Source: Diphasiastrum complanatum (taxonomy: Eukaryota; Streptophyta; Lycopodiopsida; Lycopodiales; Lycopodiaceae). Taken from it: 56,440 bases of DNA. A program made the position numbers and the translations under genes. The notes under the pieces are model-generated. The model was not told the DNA's origin and searched no databases. It was given only the letters and a program-made list of their open reading frames with translations. The DNA lies in the NCBI GenBank assembly GCA_029204225.1, contig MU833439.1:1-56440 (forward strand), given 5' to 3'. Positions 10,691 to 21,502 of the stretch are shown here, piece by piece; position 1 is the first letter of the stretch; every line of letters starts with the position of its first letter.

Positions 10691-11067
10691 CAAGATGAAG
10701 ATGGAGGCTCATTCATGGAGTATCATGGTGGATACAAGGCAACAAAGGACAAAGAAGGAGGAGACATGCAAGCAAAAGTTGATCACTCACATTTATTGTT
10801 TGTTTGCTGTATTTTTCCAGAGAGTTCAGAGTTGGAAGCATGGTGGAATCATTTCATTTACATTCTATTTGATTCTTCATGTTCTAGTCACATTTTTACA
10901 TGTAAAATTGATGTAAGAAATAGTGAAGCATCCCAAGTGGACACTATTCTCTATATCAATTATGGTTGTTTCTATTTTGAGCATTACATGATCATTGAAA
11001 GGAGATCTATTCTTAGGAAGAAGATCATTCTTATGATGGATCAAAGTTCTATTGGCAAAAACTATGC

Positions 11068-11658
11068 TAGGAGCATTGGAAGCTAGGAAAGCGAGTTTTG
11101 AGGTACATCATTGGAACTCGAGATTTTGGCATATTGTATGAAGGATCATCACCTAATCTTTTTGGATTTTCAGATTCAGACTATGCTGGAGATGTAATGG
11201 ATAGGAAATCCATTAGTTCTTATTGTATTTTCATAGGTGATGGAGCTATATCATGGATGTCAAAGAAACAAGCCACTATCTCATTGTCATCTAGTGAGGC
11301 CGAGTACAAAGCTCTTACACATTGCACAAAGGAGATGGTATGGATCAAGAGGATGATCAAGGATCTTCACTTGCTGGATTTTTCAGACAGACCAATCATC
11401 TTTTGTGACAATCAATCAGCCCAAAGAATGGCATCCAATCCTATTTTTCATGCTAGGAGCAAGCATATTGAGATACAATATCATTTTGTGAGGGAGCGAG
11501 TCATTGCAAAGGAGGTGGAGCTTCAACATGTGTCTTCAAGAAAATGTGTAGCTAATATCTTCACCAAAGCATTGGGAAAAGACTTGTTCATGAAGCATAG
11601 GACTTCACTTGGAGTATTATCAAAGTCTATGCTAAAACTAGTTGAAGAGGGAGTGTAA
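11068..11658 (+). pseudogene. copia-1 RNase H domain (intact C-terminal part of pol)
   Basis: Sequence re-enters copia pol at WKARKRVLRYIIGT and stays open to the TAA at 11656-11658. The RNase H landmarks are present: FSDSDYAGD, LSSSEAEYKALT, FCDNQSAQRMA and the HARSKHIEIQYHFVRE segment, then the terminal VANIFTKAL. The acidic residues D, E and D expected for metal binding are all kept. RNase H removes the RNA template during reverse transcription. The domain has no RT upstream, so it is a fragment, although its own frame has no stops. Confidence 0.85.
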
Positions 11659-12303
11659 AAGATTCAACTAGTTTCATCACATTTTGCAATATTTCCATAT
11701 TTTAAATATTGAGGCCAAAACTTGTTTTAGACTTAGAGGTTGACTTTTCAAAGTTCATTAGTCTAAATTTCATTTGAATAAACACTTTTTGAAAGTGTGG
11801 GAAAGATAGAATGCGAGTTTGAGTAGATTGAATTTGAATAAGTTGGGTACATTGAATCTAGACCCAAAATTGGTAGGGTTAGCATTTTGGTGAGAAAGCC
11901 AAGTGGCCAAATAGGGTTTGAACCTGTTATAAAAGGATGTAACTCATGGAGAGAGTTATCTTCTCTCTTCTCTATCTCATTTCATGCTTATACATGGTTC
12001 TCTTGGGTTCTACTATCCATTGGTGCACTATCTTGGTGATTGCTTGTATTTATATGTGTAGAATGATCTATATTTGCTATTTTTGGATCCACACGTGTGA
12101 AATATAGTAGCTTGCTGGTTTTGTACGGACAACAACAGTACATAAACATTTCATTCAAGTTTGATCAAGTTCTATTAGTGTTTGCATCTCAAATTGTGTG
12201 TAGATGCTGATTTTTCTACATTGGTGAAATTGGTAGTGTATTTCTCTTTCTAACCAAAGATCATTCAAGTAGATTGGATCTTAAGGATCTGAAATCTTTC
12301 ACA
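11654..12303 (+). repeat. copia-1 3' LTR with polypurine tract
   Basis: A purine run GAAGAGGGAG immediately precedes TGTAAAAGATTCAAC, the LTR start, and the LTR ends CTTTCACA. The RNase H stop overlaps the LTR start. It contains a TATA-like TTATAAAAGG near 11929 and the CACACGTGTG palindrome near 12091, in the same places as the 5' LTR. Confidence 0.88.
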
Positions 12304-12309
12304 ATCATA

Positions 12310-12482
12310 ATAAGGATTTGTGGATGACTCTTCGCTGGGGCAGGAGCCATGGCCTCTTGTGAGGGACCACCCTCATTTTGGCTAAGCATATTTTATAGTT
12401 GTGTTTTTTGCTCGAGAGTTAGTGATTCATATAAATTTTTTACAAAGTCTCCCGAGCTTTCACCACTGCCTGATCCCGACAT
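12310..12482 (-). pseudogene. Start of a divergent small ORF next to the CACTA transposase
   Basis: From an ATG at 12482 the minus strand encodes a Gly/Ser-rich start (MSGSGSGESSGDFVKNLY), then ESLTLEQKTQL. After one TAA at 12393 it continues in the same frame with SQNEGGPSQEAMAPAPAK. The composition is protein-like across the stop. It is cut at the copia-1 LTR end. It points away from the CACTA transposase exons that begin about 290 bases to the right, so it may be a second, divergently transcribed CACTA gene. No family was recognised. Confidence 0.35.
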
Positions 12483-12770
12483 GATTACTACATTCATAAA
12501 CATACAATACATTACAATAAACCCTAATATATTGAAATGAAGTAGAAAAGAAAATCGATTACAGAACTTTAATGCATATTGGAGTGGGACTTTCATACCT
12601 GTGTTAACAAAAGAAGAGAGATATGCGTGTAGAGCTCAAACCTGCACCAAGATTGGCATAAGAATCATGTAAGCGACAATGTATAAGAATAGGTATATCT
12701 AAAAATTAAAATATTAGAATCATACAATAATTTTATGTTATTTGTGTTTTGTACTTGTGCATATATGTAG

Positions 12771-14500
12771 TTTATCACAATGAGATGAATTACATTCAAA
12801 TCAGTCTAGCGATGAAGACAGTACTCAAGCTAACAGGGTAAGTAATAAACATGCATGTGTTCTTGTTCATAAAAACTTTGTTATTATAAGTTAAAATATT
12901 GTGTTAAAGTGACATGTACTTGATTTTTGTTTCTCGTAGAGAAATTATTTTCAAAATAAAATATGGTGCACATGCCCCAAGTGTGATGGACAAAAGATGC
13001 GTGAAAGACGCATTGTTGAAAATCATTTGTGGAAGTTTGGACGAAAAGAAGAAGGTCAACCATGGAATTTGAAAGACGTTGAGGTTTGTTAATTTTATAT
13101 GATTGTTTTTTATTATAATCTTCGTCAATCTATATATGTCACTTATGAAATTTGTTTCATGTGTGTAGCCAATACATCGAATGCCATTCCAAGGAGTCGA
13201 TCCATCCGTGTTTAGTTACAATCAACGTCAAGTTTTGATAGACATGAAAAAACAAAAAATGAAACAAATTGAAGAGGCAAACACAATTGGAAAAGAAAAT
13301 AATCAACTTGATTCTAATGATTATGATGATAAGGTGCAACACGATGAAGCAATACACAACATGTTTGAATCTTACTTTGAAACAAATGAGAATGATGATA
13401 TGCATGCATCTTCTAATGAAAACGGAGATCACGAACAATTTGAGATGGATGAAGACGAGATTCTATTGCGCAAGGAGGCAGACACTCCTCTATATCCTGG
13501 ATCATCCATTTCGAGACTAGCTACGTCAATTCTTATTCTAAATCTTCAAGCAACATACAAATGGAGTGATCGTAGCGTGACATCTTTATTCGGGTACTTA
13601 ACGCATAACACAACTATTATACTTTATAGCATATTTACATTAAGTTAATTTTTTTTTTCTTTTCAAACAACTCACATTGCTCTTTTTTTAGGTTGTTACA
13701 TCGAATACTTCCGAAAGAAAATGTGATACCTAAAACACGAAAAGAAGCACGAAAGATGATGACCGTGCTTGGAATGGATTACGACACAATACATGCATGT
13801 CCAAAAGACCATGTTCTATATAGAGGTGAGCATTCAGAAAAGCTTTAATGTCCAGTGTATAACACTTCACGTTTTCGAGATGACGTACAAGGGGATAAAG
13901 TGCCACGAAAAGTGTTACGACATTTTCCAATTATCCCACGATTGCAACGTTTATTTCGATGTAAATCTTTGGCAAAACTAATATATTGGTATGTCAAAAA
14001 TCGATCTACGGATGATGTGATGCGAGTACCAAGTGATTCACCTGCATGGAAACATATTGAAGACCAATGGCCTGAGTTTAAAAACGAACCTCGTAATTTG
14101 AGATTTGGCCTTGCTATGGATGGCGTAAATCCTTTTAGCGTTCAAGTGTCAACTTGGTCCACATGGCTAATTGTGCTCGTTAATTACAACATACCTCCAT
14201 GATTGAGTATCGATGATTAGGTTTGTATATTTTTTTAAGCACTTGTATAAATATGTGATATTTCAATTTTTTTATGTTTTAAACAACCTTATGGACCATC
14301 AATCTTGCAGGTGGATTTCCTCAAAAGAAATAAAAAATAGTGAATTGGATTCCATGAAAATCCAAATGATTGAAATGGTATGTTTGTTGGAAAGAGATTT
14401 TCCAACTTCCTTTTTGGATATACAAGTTCATCTTCTAGTGCATTTGGTCAAAGAAGTATCAATTACAGGACTGTGCACACGAGAAAACCGTAAATCTACA
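12771..14500 (+). pseudogene. CACTA (En/Spm) TNP2-type transposase, four exons plus DUF4218 tail
   Basis: The splicing can be read directly. Exon 1 ends at 12837, exon 2 is 12940-13083, exon 3 is 13169-13593, and exon 4 starts at 13692. All introns are GT-AG and the frame is kept across each join. Exon 2 carries the N-terminal zinc-binding segment (CTCPKCDGQKMRERR...HLWKFG). Exon 3 carries an acidic linker and TPLYPGSSISRLAT. Exon 4 has the Transposase_21 signatures VPRKVLRHFPIIPRLQRLF, DSPAWKHIEDQWPEF and LRFGLAMDGVNPF. Defects are a TAA at 13846 next to a damaged CPxC motif and a TGA near 14200 where PPW is expected. A large internal part is then missing, and the frame resumes as DUF4218-like LLERDFPTSFLDIQVHLLVHL. 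The element is cut at about 14487 by a gypsy LTR. Confidence 0.85.
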
Positions 14501-14581
14501 TAAAGAAAGCATATTATCACTCACACTCACATTACCACGAAGAGGGAGGAAGAGAGATTATGAGGGAGGGAAAGAGAGAAA

Positions 14582-14655
<74 letters not shown>

Positions 14656-15240
14656 GGCAGAGTTCTATTACTCTACTAATACAAGAAAAATGGTCCCCTT
14701 TTATAAGAGTGAGAGTGGAACCTCCTCATCACCCATTGGCTATTGAAGTTCCATCACGATCACAATCTTGGCCATCCAAATCACTTTGTGTTTCTTGGGT
14801 GCAAGTTGTGTTTCTTAACTTAGGAACTTGCAAAAGCTAAGTTAAAAATATTTTATTTAAATATTAGTGCACATGGCACTTTCTAGCCGAAAGGCCCAAT
14901 GTTGGACTTATATGCGCAGAATGCCAACTAGTTGCCGGATCCTAATATTTCTGACTCTCTACCACATTCATGTAGCGTTTGGGTTTGCTATAGGATCCTT
15001 TTGCCGACTTTTAGAATATTTCATGTCATTCCTAGAATCGGACAACATTCTTCCGCGACCAAACATGTGCCAGTCCCATGGCACTGCCTGTGACGGATCT
15101 TTGGAATGGTAGCATTTTATTGTTGATGAGTCCATGTCGTTGTCACAATTGTAGAGAGCATAGATATATATTTTTGTTTTGCCTTAGGAAAAGCGTAGAT
15201 AAGTGTTCGCTTACGTAAAACCTGATGCTTTATTGTGGAT
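14487..15240 (-). repeat. Left LTR-side block of gypsy-1 (copy A)
   Basis: This block starts at ACCGTAAATCTACATAAAG and is repeated at 18898-21290 (copy B), which is interrupted there by a copia insertion. It contains a (GA)n tract at 14585-14652. In copy B the block extends a further 120 bases left to the LTR edge at 18777; copy A lacks that part, so its left end is truncated against the CACTA remnant. Copy A has about 90 bases (15113-15200) absent from copy B. I read these as the two LTRs of a minus-strand gypsy element, though the LTR edge next to the internal region could not be placed. Confidence 0.65.
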
Positions 15241-15271
15241 GGTGTCGCAAGAACTCGGACTTGCCCGATTT

Positions 15272-15520
15272 TCAATAAAAGTCTAGTGGCCATTCTTGAT
15301 AGCCTTTTTCCTCGACAAATGGATAGTTGTCATCATTGGAAACCGGGTCCCAAGATAACACTTGTTGGCATGGATCTTCATAGAATGGTGCAACTATTAC
15401 TGGTGGTATTGTCAAAGGTTCGATCAATTGGTACGACATATAGGATAGGGTTGATTGACTGCTTAATCGATCCACGTGTTCATGATATGCTTGAACTTGA
15501 AGACTTTTTTCGGCAATCAA
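15272..15520 (-). pseudogene. gypsy-1 internal ORF tail, copy A
   Basis: This 82-codon minus frame contains YQLIEPLTIPPVIVAPFYED, then PCQQVLSWDP and FVEEKGYQEWP before the stop. A nearly identical frame is at 21296-21502, beyond the other LTR. Two copies with largely synonymous or mild changes suggest this was coding in the active element. The family role is unknown; its place just before the LTR suggests the end of the internal region. Confidence 0.5.
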
Positions 15521-15734
15521 GAGTACCGCTTGAGTACAAGGTTTTGATACTTGAAGTGTTGGTGCTTGCTGGATGGGTGGCCGTGTCTGGCCCTTTGATT
15601 GTTCATGTAACCAAATTTGGCGTTGTGGTGGTCGGCTTGCTGCTGAAACACGTTGGCTTCAGGGGTTGACCACTCGTTGTTGATCTCTGCAATGTGTTGT
15701 AATCAACTGCCTTGGCCTTGCCTCTATCAGTGTT

Positions 15735-16640
15735 CTATGTAAGAGTCTTCGTGAAAGCACATTTGACTTGTGAATCATAAGGCTTACATGTTGTGAGTTT
15801 AGTTGGTATTACGACGTCCAAGGATCGTTGTATTGCTTGTTGAACAATTTCTGGTAGTTTCTTTATAAGATCAGCTATCGCTTGTTGCTTGATTGTCTCT
15901 ACCAGTTCCATCATGTCTGAAGGTACTTCAATTCTTTTGACGGATGTTTCAACACATTTGGCGACGTTTGCAATATCCCTCAATTCAACAACATTTCAAA
16001 GCCTGATGGAATTATGATCTTGCGTTTGTAGCGCTGGGTACTGGATTTGCCTTTTGGCGAATCACATGCATTGCAAAGATGGATTTTGCCATAGTCAATT
16101 GTAATCGCAACAGACAATCTAGGCAGGGATGTCCAATGCCACAATTTGAACATAATGCCATGAAGGCTGAAATAATATGAACATTGCCCTCTTTGAAGCA
16201 ACATTACATTACAAGCAGTGACACATGCCTTTGGATCATGTTCCAGATCTTGATGTTGATCTGTTAAATTATTTTGGTCATCATCCCTTCCTGGTGAAGC
16301 TTGTTCTTCTCTTGTCTCTCCGTTATTTTGCATTAACGCTGTCAAAATTCTTGAATCTCTTATTGAATATGGTAATCCAAATATTTCATCCAACTCATAT
16401 TCTGAGTCGGTATCTCGAAAGGCCAACAATGTTGATTCAATCTTCATGGCATCAACAAGAACTTGCTTCAATGTAGTGTAAGAGGTGAGGTTCTTCATTT
16501 GATTGTGAATGTCGCTCCTCAGACCTTGGATAAAGTTCTTGATGATCAGTGATATTGGGATTGGTGGATGGTAGTCCTTTGCTATGTGATAGATCCGATG
16601 AAGGTATGCACAAACTGTCTCTTGACATTACATGCTAATG
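15735..16640 (-). pseudogene. gypsy-1 gag remnant
   Basis: Reading leftwards from about 16640, the minus strand encodes a Retrotrans_gag-like segment, ETVCAYLHRIYHIAKDYHPP then LIIKNFIQGLRSDIHNQMKN. It runs into the 172-codon frame ending at 15980 and then, after a frame change, into 15983-15735 with a helix-rich stretch (SDMMELVETIKQQAIADLIK). The pattern ETxxxYxxRxxxIAxDY...FIQGLRxxI is the conserved core of gypsy capsid proteins. No CCHC knuckle was found. The gene is broken by at least one stop and one frameshift. Confidence 0.65.
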
Positions 16641-16799
16641 CTTGATAGCTAAGTAGTCGACATGTTGTTTGTGGATGGATGGATAAATGAATTTCTATGT
16701 AAGATTGCTCTTCAAGAGATGATTGATGATGCACAATGTTCCAAATAATGGTTTTGTTTGGTTTTGCTTCTTCTTCTTTTTTTTTTTCTTTTTTTTTTT

Positions 16800-17450
16800 A
16801 AGATTCGAAAAATTGGGGAATCACAAAAAGTCTAGCAAGTTGGGGAATCACAAAAAGTCTAGCAAATTTGGGAATCACAAAAAGTCTACCAGATTTGGGA
16901 TTCACAAAAAGCCTACCAGATTTGGGTTTCATAAAAAACTAGGGGTTTTGGGGATTCAAAAAAATGGGAGTAAAAAAACTGGGGGTTTTGGGGAGTCAAC
17001 AAAACTAAGGGATTTGGGGATTCAAAAAAACTTGGGAATTTTGGGATTCAAGAAAACATGGAAATTTGGGGAGTCAGAAAATGTGGGGGTTTTGGGATTC
17101 AAGAAAGCTGGGAGTCAAAAAACTAGGGGTTTTGGGGAGTCAACAAAACTAAGAGATTTGGGGATTCAAAAAACTTGAGAATTTTGGGATTCAAGAAAAC
17201 GTGGAAATTTGGGGAGTCTGAAAACGTGGGGATTTTCGAATTCAAGAAAACTGGGAGTAAAAAACTAGGGATTTTGGGGAGTCAACAAAACTAAGGGATT
17301 TGGGGTTTCAAAAAACTTGGGAATTTTGGGATTCAAGAAAACGTGGGAATTTGGGGAGTCAGAAAATGTGGCAATCAAATATGAGGAAGTAAAAAACTAT
17401 GGGAATTCAAAAATTTGAAATTCGGAATTTGGGAATGTCGATTTGGGAAG
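16800..17450. repeat. Tandem repeat array in gypsy-1 leader, about 140-bp period
   Basis: Short phrases such as TTTGGGGATTCAAAAAA, GGGGAGTCAACAAAACTAAG and TTTTGGGATTCAAGAAAA recur in fixed order. The GGGGAGTCAACAAAACTAAG word appears near 16990, 17136 and 17276, giving a period of about 140 bases built from shorter 30-40-base modules. The simpler 5' part (16800-16930) repeats a 33-base module with TCACAAAAAGTCTA. The array lies between the primer site and gag of gypsy-1. Confidence 0.85.
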
Positions 17451-17639
17451 GCAAACAATGGTTTGTTTTTTTTTTTGAGGAAAAATAAAAAATACATCGA
17501 GCACCTTTAAAAAGTCTAAAATTAAGCTAGTATGAGTACCGAAAAACTGAATAGAATAAAACCAAGAAAAACGTTCATAGGTGTCTAAATCTCCATGAAA
17601 GAAAAAGGGCACAATATATAATAATAATAAAATATCCTA

Positions 17640-18570
17640 AAACTTAGTCTCTATGAAGTGGCCAATGAGCAGAGGATCGGGAAGGTGGGAAGGACTGAGT
17701 GCAAGAAGAGGTGAGCGAGAGGTGGAGGGCGGCTCAAGTGAGGGCAGATGGACAGGAGAGGAGATGGACGGATGGGGCGGATAGCTGGTGGGAGGAGGGA
17801 AGCGCAGCAGGTGCAGGAAGTAGATGGAGGTGAGGGCAGGGAGCGGAGAAGCAGGAACGCAAGAAGGCAGGGTGAGAGGAGAAGGCAGCAGTTGAGAAGC
17901 TAGGGTGAGAGGAGAAGGCCAGGGCGGGAGCTGTAGGCAGGGGGGCAGATCAAGGAGGTGGAGCAGTAGCAGCCGAGGAGCAGGTAGCGAGGAGGGCGAG
18001 GAGTAGGCAGCCGAGAGGGGACTTGTGAGGTCACGAGGCAGGAGATAGAGATAGGCCAAGACGGGGGCGCAATAGAGGGGAGCACTTCTACAAGGAGGGA
18101 AGGAGGAGGATGGAGGTGAGAGCAAGGAGCGTAGCGAGTAGGCAGGGCGAGGGCGGACAACAGGGGTGGACAACATGCAAGGAGTGGATGGAGGTGAGGG
18201 CAGGGAGCAGAGGAGTAGCAGCAGGACAATGGAAGGGGAAGGGAGTGGACAACAGAGCAGCATGGATGAGCAAGGTGGTGGACAGTAGGGAGAAGAGGGA
18301 GGGTTGAGCACAACCGAGGAGAAAGGAAGACAACAGGGATAGGGAGGAGCAACAGACATATCACAAAGCAACAGGGGAATGGGAGGGAAGTGAGGAGGGA
18401 GGCATTGATTGCAGGTAGCAAGGAGCAAGGAATAGAGATGGAGTAGCTATGGAGAAAAGAGCAAGGAGTTGAGATGGAGTAGAGAGGAGCTGCAAGGAGC
18501 AACAATGGAGGTGGAGTAGGGAGCAGCGATGGAGGTGGAGTGGCGTGCAGCAGAGCACAATGGTAGAGGG
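17640..18570. repeat. Purine-rich (GGA/GCA) low-complexity tract
   Basis: Over 900 bases the plus strand is dominated by G and A with phrases such as GGAGGTGGAG, GCAAGGAGC and GGGAGGAAGG. The minus strand therefore gives long open frames rich in Pro, Ser and Leu (for example 18428-17637), which are compositional artefacts and not a gene. The same block gives open frames in more than one minus-strand phase. It completes the repeat-filled leader of gypsy-1. Confidence 0.8.
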
Positions 18571-18758
18571 AGAAGAGCTTTTTTATATTTTATTTTATTT
18601 TTATTTTTCTTTTCCTTAATCAAGGAAATAAAACCAAAAAATTGGCAAAATCAACTAAATATCTAGTAATAAACCAAACGTTTGAAAAACAAACTAAATG
18701 AAGATCAACAAAAACACAAACAAAAAATGCTATGTTGATGGGAGGCCAACATTTGGCT

Positions 18759-18776
18759 CCCCGACAACGGCGCCAA
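18759..18776 (-). promoter_or_regulatory. gypsy-1 primer binding site
   Basis: The minus strand reads TTGGCGCCGTTGTCGGGG directly after the LTR end CTTAACA. This is the primer-site type of plant Tat/Athila-like gypsy elements, and it sets the element's orientation and the LTR edge at 18777. Confidence 0.85.
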
Positions 18777-19009
18777 TGTTAAGCCAGGAAAAGTACGGCT
18801 TCCCATATCTTTTCTCGGTCGTGTGTAGTATGGAAAGTGGGCTTGGTCCAACTAGGAGCCTTGGAGATGTTGCCTTTCATCAACTAGCATACGATCCTAC
18901 CGTAAATCTACATAAAGAAAGCAAATCATCACTCACACTCACATTACCACGAAGAGGGAGGAAGAGAGACTATGAGGGAGAGAAAGCACCAAGAGAAAGA
19001 TAGATAGAT

Positions 19010-19055
<46 letters not shown>

Positions 19056-19070
19056 ACCAAGAGGAAAGAA

Positions 19071-19115
<45 letters not shown>

Positions 19116-19191
19116 GGCAGAGTTCTATTATTCTTCTAATGATGGACATACAAGAAAAATGGTCTCTTTTTATAAGAGTGAGAGTGGAACC

Positions 19192-20833
19192 AGTTAGAAT
19201 TAAAGTAGAATCACTATGTTGTTAGATTTACTCCTAACGCAGGACATGGTTGCAAACATTTTCACGAAAGCACTCAGTATTAATGCACACAACAAATTTT
19301 GTGCATTGCTCAATCTGAAGATCAAGGCATTCACGAATCCAAATTAAGGGGGGATGTTGGATTTACTCCTTCTACTCTCCTTAATCTCTTTTTTAATCTG
19401 CCTCCATTCTTGCTGCATATTTACTAACGTTGTCACACAGCCTGCATATTTACATGCAAATTTGCACAGACGAATAAAGGGCAAAAGAATCACAAACATT
19501 GTGTTTTTACATAGGTTATGGTGACAGGCGAAAAGAGGACACTATCCTACAGAATGCTGAAGTTTGATTATTACGAAAAATAATCAAGAGATGATAGACA
19601 TGATCAAGAAAGACCTCATGGAACAATTCGAGATGACAGATCTCAGCTTGATGCATTATTGCCTTGGACTAGAGGTGTGGCAAAAAGGACACGAAGTGGG
19701 TTTAACACATGTGAAGTATGTCAAAGAGTTGTTGCACAGGTTTAGGTTGCAGGATTGCAAACTAGTGAATACTCCTATTGAACCAGGTATAAAGCTTTCT
19801 AAGCTTGATGAGTCACAGTCATTTGATGCTACGCTATATAGGCAGTTAGTAGGGAGCTTGATTTACCTTACCACGAGTAGACCAGATATATGCTATGCTA
19901 TTGGTATTGTAAGTCAGTTTATGGCAGCACCTACAGAAACGCATTGGAAGGCAGCTAAGCGCATTTTGCATTATGTAAAAGGCACTTCAGGTTATGGCTT
20001 GATTTACAAGAAGCATGAGGGTTTACCTGAGTTATGTGGCTATGTGGATGCGGATTGGGGAGGTGACTATGATGATCATAGATCCACCATAGGGTATGTA
20101 TTTCAGCTTTGTGGCAATTGCTTTTCCTGGTGTAGTAAGAAGCCAAGTACAATTTTTCTATCCACCATAGAAGCAGAGTATAAGACAATGTGTAGTGCAG
20201 CACAAGAAGCTATATGGTTGAGACAAATCTTGAAAGAAGTTGGCATGAAGCAGAAAAATCCCATGACGTTACATAGCGACAGTCAGAGTGGCATTCAACT
20301 AGCAAAGAATCCAATGTTCCATGCGAGAACCAAACACATTGAGACTCAGTATCACTTTATACGTGAGAGGCTACTGAGTTGTGAAATTCATGTTGTTCAT
20401 TGTAGTACGGAAGAACAACTAGCTGATATTTTCACTAAGCCACTTGTTGGAGAAAAGTTTGATAAGTTTAGATCAAAGCTTTCTGTACTTAAAGTTTGTT
20501 GACTTTAAAGCTATGTATATGACTGTATAAAAAGTAGACTCTACTTTGAGGGAGAGAGTTAGAATTAAAGTAGAATCACTGTGTTACTGTACTGTGGGTC
20601 CTATCAGTTGATAAGAATCAGTTGGCCTCGCCACGAGGAAAGTCGATGGGACACGTCCCGCCAACGGCAACCTGGGTCGCGGCATGGGTTGCTTGAGTGA
20701 ACAACTATATGTACAGTGTAATTTCATTTTGAGAAATACAGTTGCTACGTGAGCTTGGTGTGGAGCCTGTTTTTTTTATCTGTGTTACTTTGTGTAGCAT
20801 GATCTGTGTTCCTGTTTGAAGCAAATTCTAAGT
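19192..20833 (+). mobile_element. Deleted Ty1/copia insertion (copia-B) with target-site duplication
   Basis: GAACC is duplicated on both sides (19187-19191 and 20834-20838), and the empty site is preserved in the other LTR at about 14717. The right end is a 277-bp LTR (20557-20833) with ends AGTTAGAATT and AATTCTAAGT. On the left only about 35 bases of LTR remain. They join a piece of a different copia element at 19230-19380: the tail VANIFTKALSINAHNKF, a polypurine run and an LTR start TGTTGGATTTACTCC. The interior is therefore a mosaic of two copia families. Confidence 0.85.
19564..20502 (+). pseudogene. copia-B pol fragment: end of RT plus RNase H
   Basis: This is an open frame of about 312 codons. 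It starts just after where the catalytic YVDD would be (LIITKNNQEMIDMIKKDL) and runs through the RT thumb (LMHYCLGLEV, CKLVNTPIEPG), the conserved YRQLVGSLIYLTTSRPDICY, and a full RNase H (YVDADWGGDYDDHRS, STIEAEYKTM, LHSDSQSGIQLAKN, HARTKHIETQYHF, LADIFTKPL). There are no internal stops. RT fingers and palm, integrase, protease and gag are missing, so it is a fragment. Its good preservation suggests a recent insertion. Confidence 0.9.
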
Positions 20834-21295
20834 GAACCTCCTCATCACCCATTGGCTACTAAAGTTCCATCAAGATCACAATCTTGACTGTCCGAATCAC
20901 TTTGTGTTTCTTGGGTGCAAGTTGTGTTTATTAACTTAGGAACTTGCAAAAGCTAAGTTAAAAATATTTTATTTAAATATTAGTGCACTTTCTAGCCTAA
21001 AGGCCCAATGTTGGACTTATATGCACAGAATGCCAACTGGTTGCCGGATCCTAATATTTCTGACTCTCTACCACATTCATGTAGCGTTTGGGTTTGCTAT
21101 AGGATCCTTTTGCCGACTTTTAGAATATTTCATGTCATTCCTAGAATCGGGCAACATTCTTCCACAGCCAAACAGGTGCCAGTCCCATGGCACTGCCTGT
21201 GACGGATCTTTGGGATGGTAGATAAGTGTTCGCTTACGTAAAACTTGATGCTTTATTGATGGATGGTATCGCAAGAACTCGGACTTCCCCGATTT

Positions 21296-21502
21296 TCAAT
21301 AAAAGTTTGGTGGCCATTCTTGATAGCCTTGTTCCTCGACAAATGGATAGCTATCATCATTGAAAACTGGGTCCCAAGATAGCACTTGTTGGCATGGATC
21401 TTCATAGAATGGTGCAACTATTATCGATGGTATTGTCAAAGGTTCGGTCAATTGGTACGACGACAGATAGGATAGGGTTGATTGACTGCTTGATCGATCC
21501 AC
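21296..21502 (-). pseudogene. gypsy-1 internal ORF tail, copy B
   Basis: This is a second copy of the frame at 15272-15520, with IIVAPFYEDPCQQVLSWDPV and FVEEQGYQEWP conserved. It lies outside LTR B, where host flank would be expected for a complete element. Confidence 0.55.

Larger units (their letters stand above)
7142..12303 (+). mobile_element. Ty1/copia LTR retrotransposon, copia-1 (defective)
   Basis: The element reads: 5' LTR, tRNA-iMet primer site, gag, protease start, inserted palindrome-rich DNA, RT start, long non-pol segment, RNase H, polypurine tract, 3' LTR. It is 5.16 kb. Several frames are shifted, the zinc knuckle and protease are mutated, and integrase and most of RT are absent, so it cannot be autonomous. 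The five bases before the 5' LTR (GATGG) do not match those after the 3' LTR (ATCAT), so no target-site duplication is seen. Confidence 0.9.
18777..21295 (-). repeat. Right LTR of gypsy-1 (copy B), interrupted
   Basis: It starts on the plus strand with TGTTAAGCCAGG (the LTR end in element orientation), repeats the copy A block, and contains two (GA)n tracts at 19013-19051 and 19073-19112. It is split by a 1,642-bp copia insertion. Removing the insertion restores the uninterrupted sequence seen in copy A at GTGGAACCTCCTCATCACCC. Confidence 0.65.

Noticed and set aside
13157-13438. 93-codon hydrophobic minus frame
   Set aside because: Antisense shadow of CACTA exon 3.
16723-17178. 151-codon plus frame with a Phe run and HKK repeats
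   Set aside because: Translation of the leader tandem array of a minus-strand gypsy element.
17637-18505. Long Pro/Ser/Leu-rich minus-strand frames
   Set aside because: They arise from purine-rich low complexity on the plus strand; several phases are open at once and no domain is present.
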